Origin: Acidobacteriota bacterium
GTDB taxonomy: Bacteria > Acidobacteriota > Thermoanaerobaculia > Multivoradales > SZUA-115
Direction: 5' to 3'
Assembly (NCBI GenBank): GCA_003231035.1
Contig: QIHU01000455.1
Span: forward strand, 1 to 6,193
Length of the DNA stretch: 6,193 nt
Within the stretch, counting starts at the first letter, position 1, and the number at the start of each line of letters is the position of its first letter. Positions 5,972-6,193 of this stretch are shown here, piece by piece. The notes below the pieces were generated by a model that was given only the letters and a program-made list of their open reading frames with translations, had not been told where the DNA came from and made no database searches. A program made the position numbers and the translations under genes.

Positions 5972-6040
5972 GGGCTTAGGCTGCTGAGTAGGTGCCAAGC
6001 ACCGTATGCTAACTAAGCAGCGGTCAACCTAGTAAAGCCC
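5972..6040. other. Nested foldback ending in the repeat; possible bidirectional terminator
   Basis: Three nested arm pairs are visible: GGGCTT (5972-5977) with AAGCCC (6035-6040), GCTGCT (5980-5985) with AGCAGC (6016-6021), and GGTGC (5991-5995) with GCACC (5999-6003) around CAA. GCTTAG (5974-5979) can alternatively pair with CTAAGC (6013-6018). The internal spacing is uneven (2 versus 13 nt between outer and middle stems). TTTGTTTTG follows at 6041-6049, so plus-strand termination here is plausible. It lies between two convergent genes. Confidence 0.45.
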
Positions 6041-6042
6041 TT
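6020..6042 (+). repeat. Interspersed intergenic repeat, copy 4
   Basis: GCGGTC (6020-6025), four bases, then TAGTAAAGCCC (6030-6040) and TT. The core is identical to 3-13 and 2352-2362. Its 3' half forms the closing arm of the nested foldback at 5972-6040. Confidence 0.65.
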
Positions 6043-6103
6043 TGTTTTGAGACGCTTAGCAGTCTCCTCTGCCTTGTCCCGCGGCGAAGCCGAAGTGAGG
6101 CCG

Positions 6104-6193
6104 CTAGTCTTGCCGTCTCTCCAACGAAGCGCCAACTACCGCCCCTAGGCCCGCGCCGAGGAGCACTCCGAGGCAGCCGGCGACGACGGTGGC
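6104..6193 (-). CDS. 3' end of a convergent gene with Gly-rich membrane segment (partial)
   Basis: On the minus strand a frame open from the window edge runs 29 codons to TAG (6106-6104). It encodes a hydrophobic Gly/Ala/Val-rich stretch, GCLGVLLGAGLGAVVGA, followed by a short charged end (SLERRQD). The small-xxx-small spacing resembles a glycine-zipper membrane helix at a protein C-terminus. Codons are mostly G/C-ended, as in the other large genes. A longer minus-strand frame over the same bases is Arg-rich and looks spurious. The start lies outside the window, so the family cannot be named. If real, the gene converges on the large secreted protein gene. The stem GCGGC/GCCGC (6081-6085 and 6100-6104) just after its stop could help termination. 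Confidence 0.4.
   Translation of the reverse strand, partial: ATVVAGCLGVLLGAGLGAVVGASLERRQD

Noticed and set aside
3..6042. Integron cassette array with attC sites
   Set aside because: The repeat core is GTAAAGC or GTCAAGC, not GTTRRRY. A proper left-hand RYYYAAC box is not seen at any copy, two copies lie only 50 nt apart, no integrase is visible, and the last gene appears to be in the opposite orientation.
1..6193. CRISPR array, insertion sequence or transposase
   Set aside because: No regularly spaced repeats of 23-40 nt, no transposase-like protein, and no terminal inverted repeats with target duplications were seen.

Overview
The window reads as chromosomal DNA of a GC-rich, double-membrane bacterium. 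The first gene encodes a secreted protein that ends in what looks like an eight-stranded outer-membrane barrel with a terminal aromatic residue, and the last complete gene encodes a large secreted protein built from carboxypeptidase-regulatory-like beta-sandwich modules. That style of exported protein is common in Acidobacteriota (for example Thermoanaerobaculia-type genomes). This assignment rests on protein style only and is tentative.

Layout. Positions 1-295 are non-coding and hold a short interspersed repeat (two copies, one cut by the window edge). Positions 296-2251 encode a 651-residue exported protein with a helical N-terminal part, three Ig-like modules and a C-terminal beta-barrel. 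A strong 16-bp hairpin terminator follows at once. Positions 2292-2859 are a long intergenic region with another repeat copy, two mutually exclusive hairpins, a small palindrome, a good sigma-70-like promoter and a possible 29-codon leader ORF. Then comes a tight three-gene unit on the plus strand: two tandem paralogous secreted cysteine-rich small proteins (2860-3237 and 3263-3613) and, 4 nt later, a 764-residue secreted beta-sandwich protein (3618-5912). After it lie a nested foldback ending in another repeat copy, and the probable 3' end of a convergent minus-strand gene (6104-6193).

How the parts may work together. All four complete genes carry N-terminal signal peptides, so everything encoded here acts outside the cytoplasm. 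The promoter, the short gaps and the 4-nt junction suggest that the two cysteine-rich proteins and the large modular protein are co-transcribed and form one extracytoplasmic system. Each small protein has 12 cysteines in nearly superimposable spacing, an eight-cysteine N-terminal part, a variable Gly-rich linker and a nearly invariant C-terminal tail of about 22 residues. I recognise no named family for them. They are the best candidate in this window for an undescribed system. No enzyme, transporter, protease, toxin domain, mobile-element gene, RNA gene or CRISPR array was recognised.
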